Positions 1 through 7,520 of a stretch of DNA of 14,782 bases are shown one piece after another. Source of the stretch: JBCCZC01 sp039188505. Its GTDB lineage: Bacteria; Pseudomonadota; Gammaproteobacteria; Xanthomonadales; SZUA-38. The notes below the pieces were generated by a model. It saw nothing but the letters and a program-made list of their open reading frames with translations, was not told where the DNA came from and ran no database searches. Position 1 is the first letter of the stretch; the number at the start of each line of letters is the position of its first letter. The DNA is taken from NCBI GenBank assembly GCA_039188505.1, contig JBCCZC010000105.1:1-14782 (forward strand), given 5' to 3'. Both the position numbers and the translations under genes were made by a program.

Positions 1-20
1 GAATCCCTCAACCGGCACCA
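1..20 (+). tRNA. 3' end of a tRNA gene (partial, isotype unknown)
   Basis: The first 20 bases fit the end of a tRNA exactly. Positions 1-4 (GAAT) are the end of the T loop (TTCGAAT), 5-9 (CCCTC) the 3' strand of the T stem, 10-16 (AACCGGC) the 3' strand of the acceptor stem, 17 the discriminator A, and 18-20 an encoded CCA. This predicts a T-stem 5' strand GAGGG and an acceptor 5' strand GCCGGTT just outside the window. The A discriminator with a GCC start suits a threonine or leucine tRNA better than serine, but the anticodon lies outside, so the isotype stays open. No integrase follows directly. Confidence 0.72.
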
Positions 21-27
21 AGTCCCC

Positions 28-48
28 CGCTACTGCTTCGCAGCAGCG
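28..48 (+). other. Stem-loop just after the tRNA end
   Basis: CGCTACTGC (28-36) and GCAGCAGCG (40-48) pair over nine positions with one A/C mismatch around a TTC loop, eight bases after the tRNA CCA. No T-run follows, so this is not a standard intrinsic terminator. It may act as a tRNA 3' processing or termination structure. Confidence 0.35.
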
Positions 49-309
49 AGCGAAGTGACACCGCTCGAGAGACTCCCCCGATTTCTTGCGCCTCATGCTT
101 CCTTTCGTAGGAGGACAGATTCTTCCCTATTGAGAGTGTGCTTGCGGGCTTTCGTGCCGCGAATCGGTCAAGTGCTTGGCCGACGATGCCAATCGCGGTG
201 TTGCTCTTTTCAGGATCATCTCGTCGCCAGCGAAGCCGAACTCCGGATCGCTACCCCTGATTTCTTTGATGAGAAGCCGCCTCCTGGGCGTACCTGTGAA
301 TCCAATCGC
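49..309. other. Stretch without a recognisable gene
   Basis: About 260 bases between the tRNA end and the zinc-ribbon gene. A plus-strand frame is open from a GTG at 55 and could lengthen the next gene to 201 residues, but the extra 85 residues are arginine/serine-rich and look non-coding. A perfect AGGAGG stands at 109-114 with no start codon at a usable distance in that frame (the nearest is TTG at 130). Base composition seems less GC-rich than in the genes further right. Nothing else is recognised. Confidence 0.4.
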
Positions 310-660
310 GTGGGAACGATCGTCATTGCGAAGTGCCCGTGTGGGCTCCGAGAACGTGTACTCGTCGGTTCCAACAGCTGGGACCGGAGTCGAAGCGCGC
401 TCTTTCCTGGAGCCTGCGGCCGATGTGAAACCGTGACCGCCGTGGACGTTCTTGGAGACCGGGCGTGCCGTGAGTGCGGCGGTAGCGTTGATCGCGTCTT
501 TTCCGTACCGACGACGTCAATGACACCGGACGACAAGTCGGTGACGACCTGGTTCGTCGAATCGATAGGCGACATGGTCATTCCGGAGGGCCCGCACGCG
601 TGTCCCGCCTGTGGTGCGCGGACCCTGACGTTCCAGGCGACCGGGTTGCGCTGGGATTGA
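310..660 (+). CDS. Small zinc-ribbon protein, unknown function
   Basis: The family is not recognised. Read from the GTG at 310 it is 116 residues with four cysteine pairs: CPC near residue 9, CGRC near 36, CREC near 53 and CPAC near 98. Such spacing fits two zinc-ribbon or rubredoxin-like knuckles, suggesting a structural metal site; no catalytic motif is visible. The C-terminal third (VTTWFVESIGDM, then the CPAC knuckle) looks like genuine protein. The same frame stays open back to a GTG at 55, giving 201 residues, but that N-terminus is low-complexity and no good ribosome site supports either start. It is convergent with the methyltransferase remnant; an imperfect inverted repeat (TGACCG 658-663, CGGTCA 688-693) lies between the stops. 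It sits in the atypical stretch after the tRNA, so horizontal acquisition is possible. Confidence 0.5.
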   Translation: MGTIVIAKCPCGLRERVLVGSNSWDRSRSALFPGACGRCETVTAVDVLGDRACRECGGSVDRVFSVPTTSMTPDDKSVTTWFVESIGDMVIPEGPHACPACGARTLTFQATGLRWD

Positions 661-690
661 CCGGGGGTCGTCCCTGAACCCTCGACGCGG

Positions 691-1260
691 TCAGTCTGGC
701 TTATCTCCTGCGGCGTGGACGAGGCACCAGTGCAGATGCGTGCCCTTGGGCGATTCGGTGACGGTGAGGTACTGGTCTATCGCGGCGGCCACCTGCTCTC
801 GCGTAGCCAGGTCCATGCGGAACAGGCTCTGGCAGAAGGCGATCAGGGTCTCGCGATCGGGCAGATCCCAGGCGTAGTTCATGACTTCCTCTTCGACGTC
901 GACGAAGCTCGCCTCCCGGAGCAGGTTCGAGAAGTCACCCGGCTGGACGAACATCCCGTCGTGACCGATCGGCGTAAAGCGATCGACGGCGCGGTTCAGG
1001 AAATAATCCTGCGGTGAGTCCGCGAGCACGTCGGCAATGGCGATCCGCCCGCCCGGCTTCAGCAGGCGGAAGGCTTCCCGGAAGAAGGCGTCCTTGTGCT
1101 CCTGGTGATGCAGCCCGGCCAGGTTGCTGACGCGATTCATCGTGCCGTCGCGGAGGTCGATGCGGGAGAGTGAGCTGAGGACCCGGTTGAACCGCGGATC
1201 GATCGTGTCGAGGAAGCTTCGGGAGTTCTCGACGCAGGTGATGCAGTCCGGATCGCCGAG
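691..1260 (-). pseudogene. SAM-dependent methyltransferase, N-terminally truncated remnant
   Basis: The frame encodes the C-terminal two thirds of a class I SAM methyltransferase. Visible are the acidic strand (CITCVENS), a strand IV region (NRVSNLAGLHHQEH) and the LLKPGGRIAIADV strand typical of Methyltransf_11/25 enzymes, followed by a C-terminal lid with WDLPDRETLIAFCQSLF. The glycine-rich SAM motif I (DxGxGxG) is missing: homology-like sequence begins near 1255, where the upstream part of the frame turns into out-of-phase sequence of the neighbouring gene, with a stop at 1303-1305. The first in-frame ATG is at 1140, inside the fold, so any product (149 residues) would lack the SAM pocket. 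It is read here as a pseudogene made by a deletion that also removed the end of the ATP-grasp-like gene. Confidence 0.7.
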
Positions 1261-1793
1261 CCGGCATCGTCGACTTCCGCGTAGAGCCGCTGGACGACGA
1301 GCTCAGGGTTGTCCCACACGCCGGCCGGCACCTGGTTGGCGCTCTGAAAGACCTGGTAGTTCCGGGGTTCGAGGCACGTGATCGTGCGCCAATCGAAGGA
1401 CGCCCCCGCGCGAGGCTCGCGCCGGTCACCCCGCGACCGCTGCTCCGGAATGCCCCCAAAGTTCCTGCGCGTCTTGACCACCACGGGCCCGCCATACCCG
1501 TCTCCAGGGGCGACGATCGTCTCAGGGGCGCAGACCGTCGTCTTGGAGATATCGAGCAGGCGGCCGTTGAGGGCGACCGGGAAATTGTCGATGTAGGCCA
1601 CGTAGTCCGGCGGTGTGATGGTCAGGTCGACCAGATTGATCACGGCGCGCCCGGACTGGGGACTCCCGAGGCCCTTCTGAATCCCGATCTTGAAGCCGAT
1701 CGACGTGAAGATACGCGCCAGATAATTGATGACGCCATTGGAGTTCCGATTCAGACCGTCGTGGTCATGGCAGAGGATGACGAGATCGAACAT
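1261..1793 (-). pseudogene. ATP-grasp-like protein, C-terminally truncated remnant
   Basis: From the ATG at 1793 the frame gives about 178 convincing residues beginning MFDLVILCHDHDGLNRNS. It includes a strand with NLVDLTITPPDYVAY, the segment NGRLLDISKTTVCAPE, and GPVVVKTRRNFGGIPE, which resembles the lysine-bearing nucleotide loop of ATP-grasp-like proteins found beside sulfotransferases and glycosyltransferases. After NPELVVQRLYAEVDDAG (codons near 1260-1310) the frame becomes meaningless and runs to a stop at 1137, while the methyltransferase reading begins in another frame. The usual C-terminal catalytic part, roughly 100 residues, is absent. The protein is therefore probably inactive. 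The family assignment rests on recalled sequence patterns and is moderate; the truncation is clearer than the function. Confidence 0.6.
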
Positions 1794-1941
1794 CGCGAGC
1801 GTGACTGAATCCGCTTGAACCCGAGCGTGGAGTCTGGGCGAACGGGTCCGCACCTGTCGAGAGCTCTGGTCGATGATTAATTGCCGGTTCAGGTTGGATA
1901 CTTCATCCTCCGGCCGCGAACCATGACCAGGGAAATTGACC

Positions 1942-4668
1942 GTGCGGATCCCACTCTTCATCGGCCTGTTGCTGACCCACCTCGCCGCGATCTCATTGGC
2001 CTCGGAGGCGAACCTTCGGGACATCGACGTGAGCGGCGACCAGCGGCTCTTCAGCGACGCCATGAATGCGGAGATCCTCTATCGATCCGGGCCCGAAGAT
2101 ACGTTGAGCGTCTCCATCGACCAGGGCCTGAGCTTCTCGGCCCTGAACGTTCCATGGACCACGACACTGGCGCTCGTCACGGATCCGGAGGCGACCCATC
2201 GCCTGCTGGCGCTCACAGACTCAGGCGTCTTCCTGTCGACCGATCGCGGCGAGACTTGGGAGCGAAGGCTCGCCGAGCCCGTCAACTCCGGGACGCTGAG
2301 GGCTGCTGCCGGTCGTGCCGCGATCTTCGGCGCCGCGATCGGCGAGCGACTGTACGAGTCGCCGGACCGCGGTGCTTCGTGGGTTCTGACCCAGGAGTTC
2401 CCCGCACCCGTGCGGCAACTATCCCAGCTGAGCGACTTTCACGGATCGATGGTCCTGCTCGAATCGGGCAGCGTGTTCCGCCGGGAGGCGCCCGACGGCG
2501 CCTGGGCAGAGGACCCTCGCTGGGCCCCAATTGCCCCGCTCGACGAGCTCGAGGGCATCTCGTTCTGCGGCTTCTTCGGTCGCGCGGGCAACGACCTCTG
2601 GTACGGCGTTCCCAACCGCGAGACACCGCTGGTCCAGGTTCCGCTGGATTCCGGCGAGCGTGCCCTTCAGCTTGCCGTGGCGCGCAGCGCCTGCGACGTC
2701 TCCATCCTCACGAACCGTCGCGTTGGGACCCTCGGTACATCTCGCATTCTGGACGAGCCCGAAGGCGCACTGGGAGGCCTGCTCGAGTTGCCCGATGCGC
2801 TCGCGCCGCTCCAGCTTGCGGTTCATGAAGGGGGCTTCGGCGGTCGCCGCCTGCACTACGTCGTCGGCGAAGACCGGTCCGCGCAGGTTTCGCGCCCACC
2901 GAGGGCGCGCTGCAGCGAGCAACGATGCCAGGACCTGCTTCTTGCCGACGGACGAGAGGGCTTCTATGTCGCCAACCTGAGCCTACCGGAAGGCGCGCGC
3001 GAAGGCGTCGTCGGGATCACCGTTGACACGGTCCCGGCCGGTGGCATCCACGCCGGGGCGGTCCTGCCAAGCGGTGGTGCGCAGCCGGGCTTCGTCTCCT
3101 TCAACCTCGGGGAGCAGGAAACCGTGAACTTCACGGTGCTCGAATACACCGGGCAGATCGCCCAGCTCGAGTTCCTCCTCGAACGTCTGACCGCGGGTGT
3201 GCGCGACACCGCCTACGGTCCGGAGCTGCTCACCCCAGGTGTCACGTTCGATGTGGGACCGCTCCCGCCGGCCGAGTACGTCCTGACGATTCGTAGCGAT
3301 GCCGGCGATCCCAAAGGCCGCTTCGGCATCAGCGTGCTCGCGGCATCGCTCCAGAGTGGCGTGAGCATCGGCGGGTGGATCGATCGCAGCGAGCAGGAGC
3401 CGTTCGTCGCCCTGAACGTGAAGACATCGGCCTCGGTCGTCACCCATTTCGGCGATGCCTACCCCGGGGTCGGCGCCGGTCGGCCGTCGCTGTCGGTTGC
3501 CTTCCGACGCACGGACGGCGTGCGTGCGAGCATCCTTCCCGGGCCGGCCGCCACGCTGCCGCGCGCCACCGGCACGCTCACCCGAGTCCGGGACAGCTGG
3601 GGCAATCAGCAACCGGAACCCGCCCGGGAGATTGCCTTCAGTCCTGACGGCACCGCGATGACGACGCTGGCGGAGCCCACCGTCGGCGGTATCCGCCTCG
3701 AACGCTTCGAGCGTACCGGGCAGCACTTCGAAGCCCAAGGCCTCTGGGGCACCTTTCCGGAGGGCAACTGGCTCCGCCTCCACCCCGAGTCGCTCGCCAG
3801 CGACGGCAGCGAACTGGTCGTGACCTTCAAAGACTTCGACCCGGCCGTCCCCGACGCGGTGATCCTGTCCGACTTGGGTGCCGAAGAGCTCTTCCTGGCG
3901 CCGGGTCTCGAGCTGCCGCGCGTGTCCTTCGGCGTGGATGACCAGACGCTGGTCTTCAGGAGCGACGACGAGGATACCGCGCTTCGACTCTACGATCGGG
4001 ACAGCGAGACCGTCATCCCGGTGTTCTTCGATGACGCGGAATACCCTCGCTTCGGCAGCGTCGATGCGCGCACTGCCGACGCCGAATACTGGCTTGAAGA
4101 GACGGCCGGGCAGATCTATCTGATGCGCGTGGCCCGCGCCACGGGCGAGACGACACGAACGCTGCTGGATCTGCCTCTCGTCGATCCCGTCAACCGGGTG
4201 GGCGTCGGGCAGCTTGCAGTCGCGTCAGACGGATCGCGGCTGGTGATGCTCGTGGAGGAGCGTCATCCCGAATTCCCCTCCCTCTTCTACGCTCGCGCCT
4301 TCGCCTTCGACGAGACGACCCTGACCTGGGAGCTGCTGTCGACGGACACCGAGGGCAATGAGCTCCCCTACGTGGTCAGTGAAGTCGCCGTCTCGCCGGA
4401 TGGCGGTATGCTGGCCATGCTCATCAATCACCGGGTCGCCCCGGACGGCCTCGCGGCGCCGGAACTGGGAGCCCTCGTCGTGCGCAAGAACCTCACGACC
4501 GGCGCTCTCGAGCAGGTCACGGACCCGGCGATCGGGGTTTTCGGGCTCACCATGCCGGGGCCAGATGTCATCTCGTTCTCGAGCTACGACGCCAATCTTG
4601 TGCCCTTCGATAGCAACTTCACCGACCGGTTCCTCTGGATAGAGACGGCGGTGGACCCGGCACGCTGA
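1942..4668 (+). CDS. Large secreted Asp-box / TolB-like beta-propeller protein
   Basis: A 908-residue exported protein. The N-terminus (RIPLFIGLLLTHLAAISLASEA) is a Sec signal peptide. Residues about 30-330 carry Asp-box (BNR) repeats, S-x-D-x-G-x-x-[WF]: SIDQGLSF near 58, STDRGETW near 98 and SPDRGASW near 139, as in sortilin/Vps10 or photosystem-stability-factor-like propellers. A middle part (about 335-460) ends in a strand pattern (LPPAEYVLTIRSDAG) like bacterial pre-peptidase C-terminal domains. The last third has TolB/WD40-type strands (IAFSPDGTAM, LAVASDGSRL, VAVSPDGGML). No protease or glycosidase catalytic motif was seen, so a binding or scaffold role is inferred. GTG 1942 is chosen because AGGGA (1929-1933) lies eight bases ahead; TTG 1936 would sit too close. 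It diverges from the truncated ATP-grasp gene across about 150 bases. Confidence 0.85.
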   Translation: MRIPLFIGLLLTHLAAISLASEANLRDIDVSGDQRLFSDAMNAEILYRSGPEDTLSVSIDQGLSFSALNVPWTTTLALVTDPEATHRLLALTDSGVFLSTDRGETWERRLAEPVNSGTLRAAAGRAAIFGAAIGERLYESPDRGASWVLTQEFPAPVRQLSQLSDFHGSMVLLESGSVFRREAPDGAWAEDPRWAPIAPLDELEGISFCGFFGRAGNDLWYGVPNRETPLVQVPLDSGERALQLAVARSACDVSILTNRRVGTLGTSRILDEPEGALGGLLELPDALAPLQLAVHEGGFGGRRLHYVVGEDRSAQVSRPPRARCSEQRCQDLLLADGREGFYVANLSLPEGAREGVVGITVDTVPAGGIHAGAVLPSGGAQPGFVSFNLGEQETVNFTVLEYTGQIAQLEFLLERLTAGVRDTAYGPELLTPGVTFDVGPLPPAEYVLTIRSDAGDPKGRFGISVLAASLQSGVSIGGWIDRSEQEPFVALNVKTSASVVTHFGDAYPGVGAGRPSLSVAFRRTDGVRASILPGPAATLPRATGTLTRVRDSWGNQQPEPAREIAFSPDGTAMTTLAEPTVGGIRLERFERTGQHFEAQGLWGTFPEGNWLRLHPESLASDGSELVVTFKDFDPAVPDAVILSDLGAEELFLAPGLELPRVSFGVDDQTLVFRSDDEDTALRLYDRDSETVIPVFFDDAEYPRFGSVDARTADAEYWLEETAGQIYLMRVARATGETTRTLLDLPLVDPVNRVGVGQLAVASDGSRLVMLVEERHPEFPSLFYARAFAFDETTLTWELLSTDTEGNELPYVVSEVAVSPDGGMLAMLINHRVAPDGLAAPELGALVVRKNLTTGALEQVTDPAIGVFGLTMPGPDVISFSSYDANLVPFDSNFTDRFLWIETAVDPAR

Positions 4669-4674
4669 ACGCGT

Positions 4675-4695
4675 CGCAGCGGCGCGATTGCTGCG
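4675..4695 (+). other. Inverted repeat over the aminotransferase -35
   Basis: CGCAGC (4675-4680) and GCTGCG (4690-4695) form a perfect six-base stem with a nine-base loop, seven bases after the propeller-protein stop. There is no T-run. It overlaps the proposed -35 box, so it could be an operator half-site pair or a weak terminator for the upstream gene. Confidence 0.3.
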
Positions 4696-4716
4696 GCACC
4701 GGCAGGCTTCTACTAT
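4688..4716 (+). promoter_or_regulatory. Sigma-70-type promoter for the aminotransferase gene
   Basis: TTGCTG (4688-4693) as -35 and TACTAT (4711-4716) as -10 are separated by exactly 17 bases, with four of six consensus matches in each. Transcription would begin near 4723, giving a leader of about 22 bases before ATG 4745. The TTG here is therefore a promoter element rather than a start codon. Confidence 0.5.
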
Positions 4717-4744
4717 CGAGGAGTTGTTCGAATCGGTCCCGCGC

Positions 4745-6022
4745 ATGGAACCGCTGCTCAATACGCGCATCACGATGCTCAAGGAGTCGAGCACGCTTGC
4801 GATCAACACGCGGGTCAGGGCCATGCGTGCCGCGGGCGAGACGGTATTCCACTTCGGCTTCGGCGAGTCGCCATTCCCGGTACACCCGCTGATCCAGGAA
4901 GCCCTTCGCGCCAACGCCCAGCGGAGCGAGTATCTGCCGACCCTCGGCCTGCCCGCCCTGCGCGAGGCCATCTGCGCCTTCTATGCCCGTCACCATGGCT
5001 ATGCCTTCGATCCCGCAGCGGTGTCGATCGGTCCCGGTTCCAAGGAACTGCTCTTCCAGGCGCTGTTGATTCTCGAGGGCCCCCTGCTCATTCCAGCACC
5101 CAGCTGGGTGAGCTACGGCCCGCAGGCCCAGATCCGCGGTAAGGACGTCCGCGAGATTCAGACCCGCAAGGCCAATGGCTGGAAGCTCCAGGCGGACGAA
5201 CTCGAGGCAACCTGTACAGCGCTCGCCGAAGAACCGCAGAAGCTGCTGATCATCAACAGCCCCAACAACCCGACCGGGGCGGTCTACAGCGACGCCGAGC
5301 TCGGCGCCCTCGCTGCCGTCTGCAAGCGCCACGGTGTGCTCGTGATATCCGATGAGATCTACGCGCTGGTCGATTTCTCGGGCAATCCGTATCGAGGCTT
5401 CTCGGCGCACTATCCGGAAGGGACCCTGGTCACCGGCGGCCTGAGCAAGGGGTACTCGGCGGGCGGCTATCGCCTCGGTTTTCTGGCCGCACCGGCGCAC
5501 ATGCAGGACATGCTCAACGCCCTGTCGGCGCTGACGAGCGAGACCTTCTCGGCGGTCAGCGCGCCGACCCAGTACGCGGCGCTCGCGGCCTTCAGCGATG
5601 ACGCCGACCTGCTCGAGTACGTCGCGATCTGTCGCAGCATCCATCAGGCAGCGGGTACCTATCTGCATGCGCGGCTCCGGGCGATGGGCGTCGGCTGCGT
5701 TCCGCCGGAGGGGGCTTTCTACCTGTTCCCGGACTTCGAGACCCAGGCACCCGCATTGCGCGCGCGAGGCATCGACGGCTCCACGCAGCTTTGCAACTGG
5801 CTGTTGAACGAGGCCGCCGTCGCCACCCTTCCCGGCAGCGACTTCTATTGCGAGGACGCATTGCTCGCCTGCCGCATGGCGACCGTGGACTACGACGGCG
5901 AGCGGGTTCTGGCCGCGGCGCGGGCTGCCGGAAACGTGGACGGGGACTTCGTGAGCGCTCACTGCCCGAACCTCGTGCAGGGCTGTGATTCGTTGGAGAC
6001 TCTCCTCGGCACGCTGGCGTGA
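4745..6022 (+). CDS. PLP-dependent aminotransferase, class I/II (fold type I)
   Basis: 425 residues, normal for COG0436-type aspartate/aromatic aminotransferases, which move an amino group between an amino acid and a 2-oxo acid in the cytoplasm. Diagnostic parts in order: N-terminal arm with FHFGFGESPFPVH (35-47); YLPTLGLPALREAI (63-76); GPGSKELLFQAL (97-107); the NSPNNPTGAVYS loop (171-182); SDEIYALV (202-209); and the PLP lysine in GGLSKGYSAGGYRLGF, Lys235 with the phosphate-binding Arg243. Substrate cannot be told from sequence. ATG 4745 is preferred; the frame is open to TTG 4688, but that overlaps the promoter. ATG 4772 is a weaker alternative. Neither has a strong Shine-Dalgarno. The gene is 76 bases downstream of the propeller gene but apparently has its own promoter. 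Confidence 0.92.
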   Translation: MEPLLNTRITMLKESSTLAINTRVRAMRAAGETVFHFGFGESPFPVHPLIQEALRANAQRSEYLPTLGLPALREAICAFYARHHGYAFDPAAVSIGPGSKELLFQALLILEGPLLIPAPSWVSYGPQAQIRGKDVREIQTRKANGWKLQADELEATCTALAEEPQKLLIINSPNNPTGAVYSDAELGALAAVCKRHGVLVISDEIYALVDFSGNPYRGFSAHYPEGTLVTGGLSKGYSAGGYRLGFLAAPAHMQDMLNALSALTSETFSAVSAPTQYAALAAFSDDADLLEYVAICRSIHQAAGTYLHARLRAMGVGCVPPEGAFYLFPDFETQAPALRARGIDGSTQLCNWLLNEAAVATLPGSDFYCEDALLACRMATVDYDGERVLAAARAAGNVDGDFVSAHCPNLVQGCDSLETLLGTLA

Positions 6023-6054
6023 CACGAAACGGGATTACGCTGACCGTTGTTTGC

Positions 6055-6080
6055 TGCTAATGTACGCCATTCTTCGTACG
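6055..6080 (+). promoter_or_regulatory. Extended -10 promoter and leader inverted repeat before the lipoprotein
   Basis: TGCTAATGT (6055-6063) fits an extended -10 (TGnTAnnnT) with the ATG 40 bases after its first base; no good -35 is seen. Directly after it, GTACG (6062-6066) and CGTAC (6075-6079) form an inverted repeat around an eight-base spacer, spanning the expected transcription start. Confidence 0.4.
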
Positions 6081-6094
6081 TTAAGGATCGTAAA

Positions 6095-6487
6095 ATGAGA
6101 TCGACCGCCCTGCTCCTCGCCCTGATGACCGCCGGCTGTGCGGCTACCCACGATCGGCCGATGAACCTCGGCGAACGGACCCACGTTTCGCCCAACGTCG
6201 CCCAACTGGTTGCCGATGCTCCCGACGCGGCGGTGGATATCCGAGATCGCCCCGAGATTCGTTGCACCCGCTTCAAGCGCGTCGGCACCCACATGGTCTC
6301 GCGCCATTGCTACACGGTCGCAGAAGCCGAGGCCAGCGAGGGCGAGACTCGCGCGGAGATGCAGGATCGATTCGGCAAGCAGCAGTGTCTCAATCGATCG
6401 CTGGCCTGCCGCCAGGGATCGTCGCAGGACCCGTTGTCCCGTGGGCCCGGTGGGCCAAGGGTGGTCTCGAAGCCCGCGGCGGACTGA
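6095..6487 (+). CDS. Small predicted outer-membrane lipoprotein
   Basis: 130 residues. The N-terminus MRSTALLLALMTAGCAATHD is a type II signal peptide with lipobox MTAGC, lipidated at Cys15; the next residues are not Asp at +2, so outer-membrane sorting is expected. The core motif IRCTRFKRVGTHMVSRHCYTV (about 55-75) places Cys57 and Cys72 like the cysteine pair in a widespread family of small gammaproteobacterial proteins of unknown function (C-x-x-x...TGS-x-M...C pattern). A second pair, Cys98 and Cys105, lies near a low-complexity Gly/Pro/Ser tail. ATG 6095 has AAGGA (6083-6087) seven bases upstream; the longer reading from ATG 6047 overlaps the promoter and lacks a ribosome site. Function unknown. 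It converges with the TIR gene, 14 bases between stops. Confidence 0.8.
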   Translation: MRSTALLLALMTAGCAATHDRPMNLGERTHVSPNVAQLVADAPDAAVDIRDRPEIRCTRFKRVGTHMVSRHCYTVAEAEASEGETRAEMQDRFGKQQCLNRSLACRQGSSQDPLSRGPGGPRVVSKPAAD

Positions 6488-6501
6488 CGCAGACGGAGCG
6501 C

Positions 6502-7503
6502 TCAGCGAAATCTGAGCTCTTCATCGAGTTGGTCCACGGCCTTGCAGATGTCCGTCTCGACCTGCTTCGGAAAGGCCATGCGCTGTTCGGGGCCGACGAA
6601 GATCAGGCACATCCCGTCCTCGTTGCGCAAGCACTCGTACTTGGCGACCCACATGGACAGGTGATCGTAGAGCTGGTCGAGATTCGGCACGAGCTCGAAG
6701 AGGTCTCGGTTCTCGCTGAGTAGGCGCAGCAGCGCCCCGTGCACCTCGCGCATGGTGTCCGTCTCGTTCCGCAAGCGCCGACGGAGCCAGTAGCGCTCGA
6801 CGGGAATCTGGTCGGCGACCGCCAGAATCCCGTCGTCGAGGCCGCGCCGTCCCGTCTCCAGGCCGCGAACCAGTTCCTTGGCCAGATCCAGCTGGATCGC
6901 GAAGAGGTGACCGGTGGACTGGAGGAAGCGCTTGAGCGTCAGCAGGAAGACATATTGATCCCCGCGGGTTTCGGGGGAGAACCGCCATCCCGCCCGGTCC
7001 AGAACGTACGCCGCTCGCCGAGCCTCGCCGGCGATACGTTGCGCGTCGCCCAGCCTGGCCCGCGTGGTCTCCCCGGCGCTGATGGCGTCGCAGAGGCGAT
7101 TTACGTGAGCCTCGAAATCGTTGCCCGGGTCGACCTTAATGGCGTTGAGTCGTGTCACGAACCGAATCGTCGCAGGCAGCGATTCTTCCGGCGGCATCGT
7201 GCCGCCCTCGACCAGTACCGGGAGAATCTCCAGGCGATTCTCAAGGGCGCTCTCGATTTCGCGGAAGACCCAGTCCACCCGGTCGGCGCCGCCCTCGCGG
7301 ACCCAGTTGGGACCGATCAGCGCCAGCAGAATGTCGGACCGCTCGATCTCCCGCCGAATCGACTCGGAGAAATCCGCGCCCGGCGCGATCTCCGTGACGT
7401 CCTGGAACACCGTGTTCTGTCCATAGCGGGTACGCAGCTTTTCGGCGAGCAGCCTGGAAATGGACCTGCTGTCGCGGCGTCGGTAGGAAATGAAGATCTG
7501 CAT
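6502..7503 (-). CDS. TIR-domain protein with unknown helical C-terminal half
   Basis: 333 residues. Residues 1-140 are a TIR domain: strand A/box 1 MQIFISYRRRDS, VFQDVTEIAPGADFSESI (BB loop region, 32-49), strand C DILLALIGPNWV (57-68) and DWVFREIESAL (77-87), whose W78-x-x-x-E82 matches the WxxxE motif bearing the catalytic glutamate of NAD+-cleaving bacterial TIR domains. Residues about 150-333 are predicted mostly helical (YVFLLTLKRFLQSTGHLF; LLRLLSENRDLFELV) and not recognised. No transmembrane segment. ATG 7503 has GGTGGA six bases upstream; GTG 7515 would add four residues. It begins 17 bases after the stop of the upstream propeller gene, so both are probably one transcript. NAD+ hydrolysis and a defence or signalling role are inferences; no Thoeris ThsA or other defence partner lies nearby. 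Confidence 0.85.
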   Translation of the reverse strand: MQIFISYRRRDSRSISRLLAEKLRTRYGQNTVFQDVTEIAPGADFSESIRREIERSDILLALIGPNWVREGGADRVDWVFREIESALENRLEILPVLVEGGTMPPEESLPATIRFVTRLNAIKVDPGNDFEAHVNRLCDAISAGETTRARLGDAQRIAGEARRAAYVLDRAGWRFSPETRGDQYVFLLTLKRFLQSTGHLFAIQLDLAKELVRGLETGRRGLDDGILAVADQIPVERYWLRRRLRNETDTMREVHGALLRLLSENRDLFELVPNLDQLYDHLSMWVAKYECLRNEDGMCLIFVGPEQRMAFPKQVETDICKAVDQLDEELRFR

Positions 7504-7520
7504 TCGTCGATCCACCGAGG

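Noticed and set aside
1881..2828. 315-codon plus-strand frame in another phase
   Set aside because: Arg/Pro-rich shadow of the propeller gene without domain sense or a signal peptide.
2983..3783. 266-codon minus-strand frame
   Set aside because: Antisense to the propeller gene; no recognisable motif and no ribosome site.
4697..4705. ACCGGCA as a second copy of the tRNA end (att repeat)
   Set aside because: Only seven to eight bases match, also at 3568, which is expected by chance in GC-rich DNA.
4619..6025. 468-codon open frame on the minus strand
   Set aside because: It runs antisense through the entire aminotransferase gene, whose PLP motifs are unambiguous. Long mirror frames are expected from high GC at third codon positions.
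6500..6517. GCTCAG/CTGAGC stem between convergent stops as a terminator
   Set aside because: Six-base stem without a T-run and partly inside the TIR coding end; too weak to call.
6502..7503. Thoeris defence system
   Set aside because: A TIR gene alone is not Thoeris; no SIR2/SLOG-type ThsA partner is present on either side.
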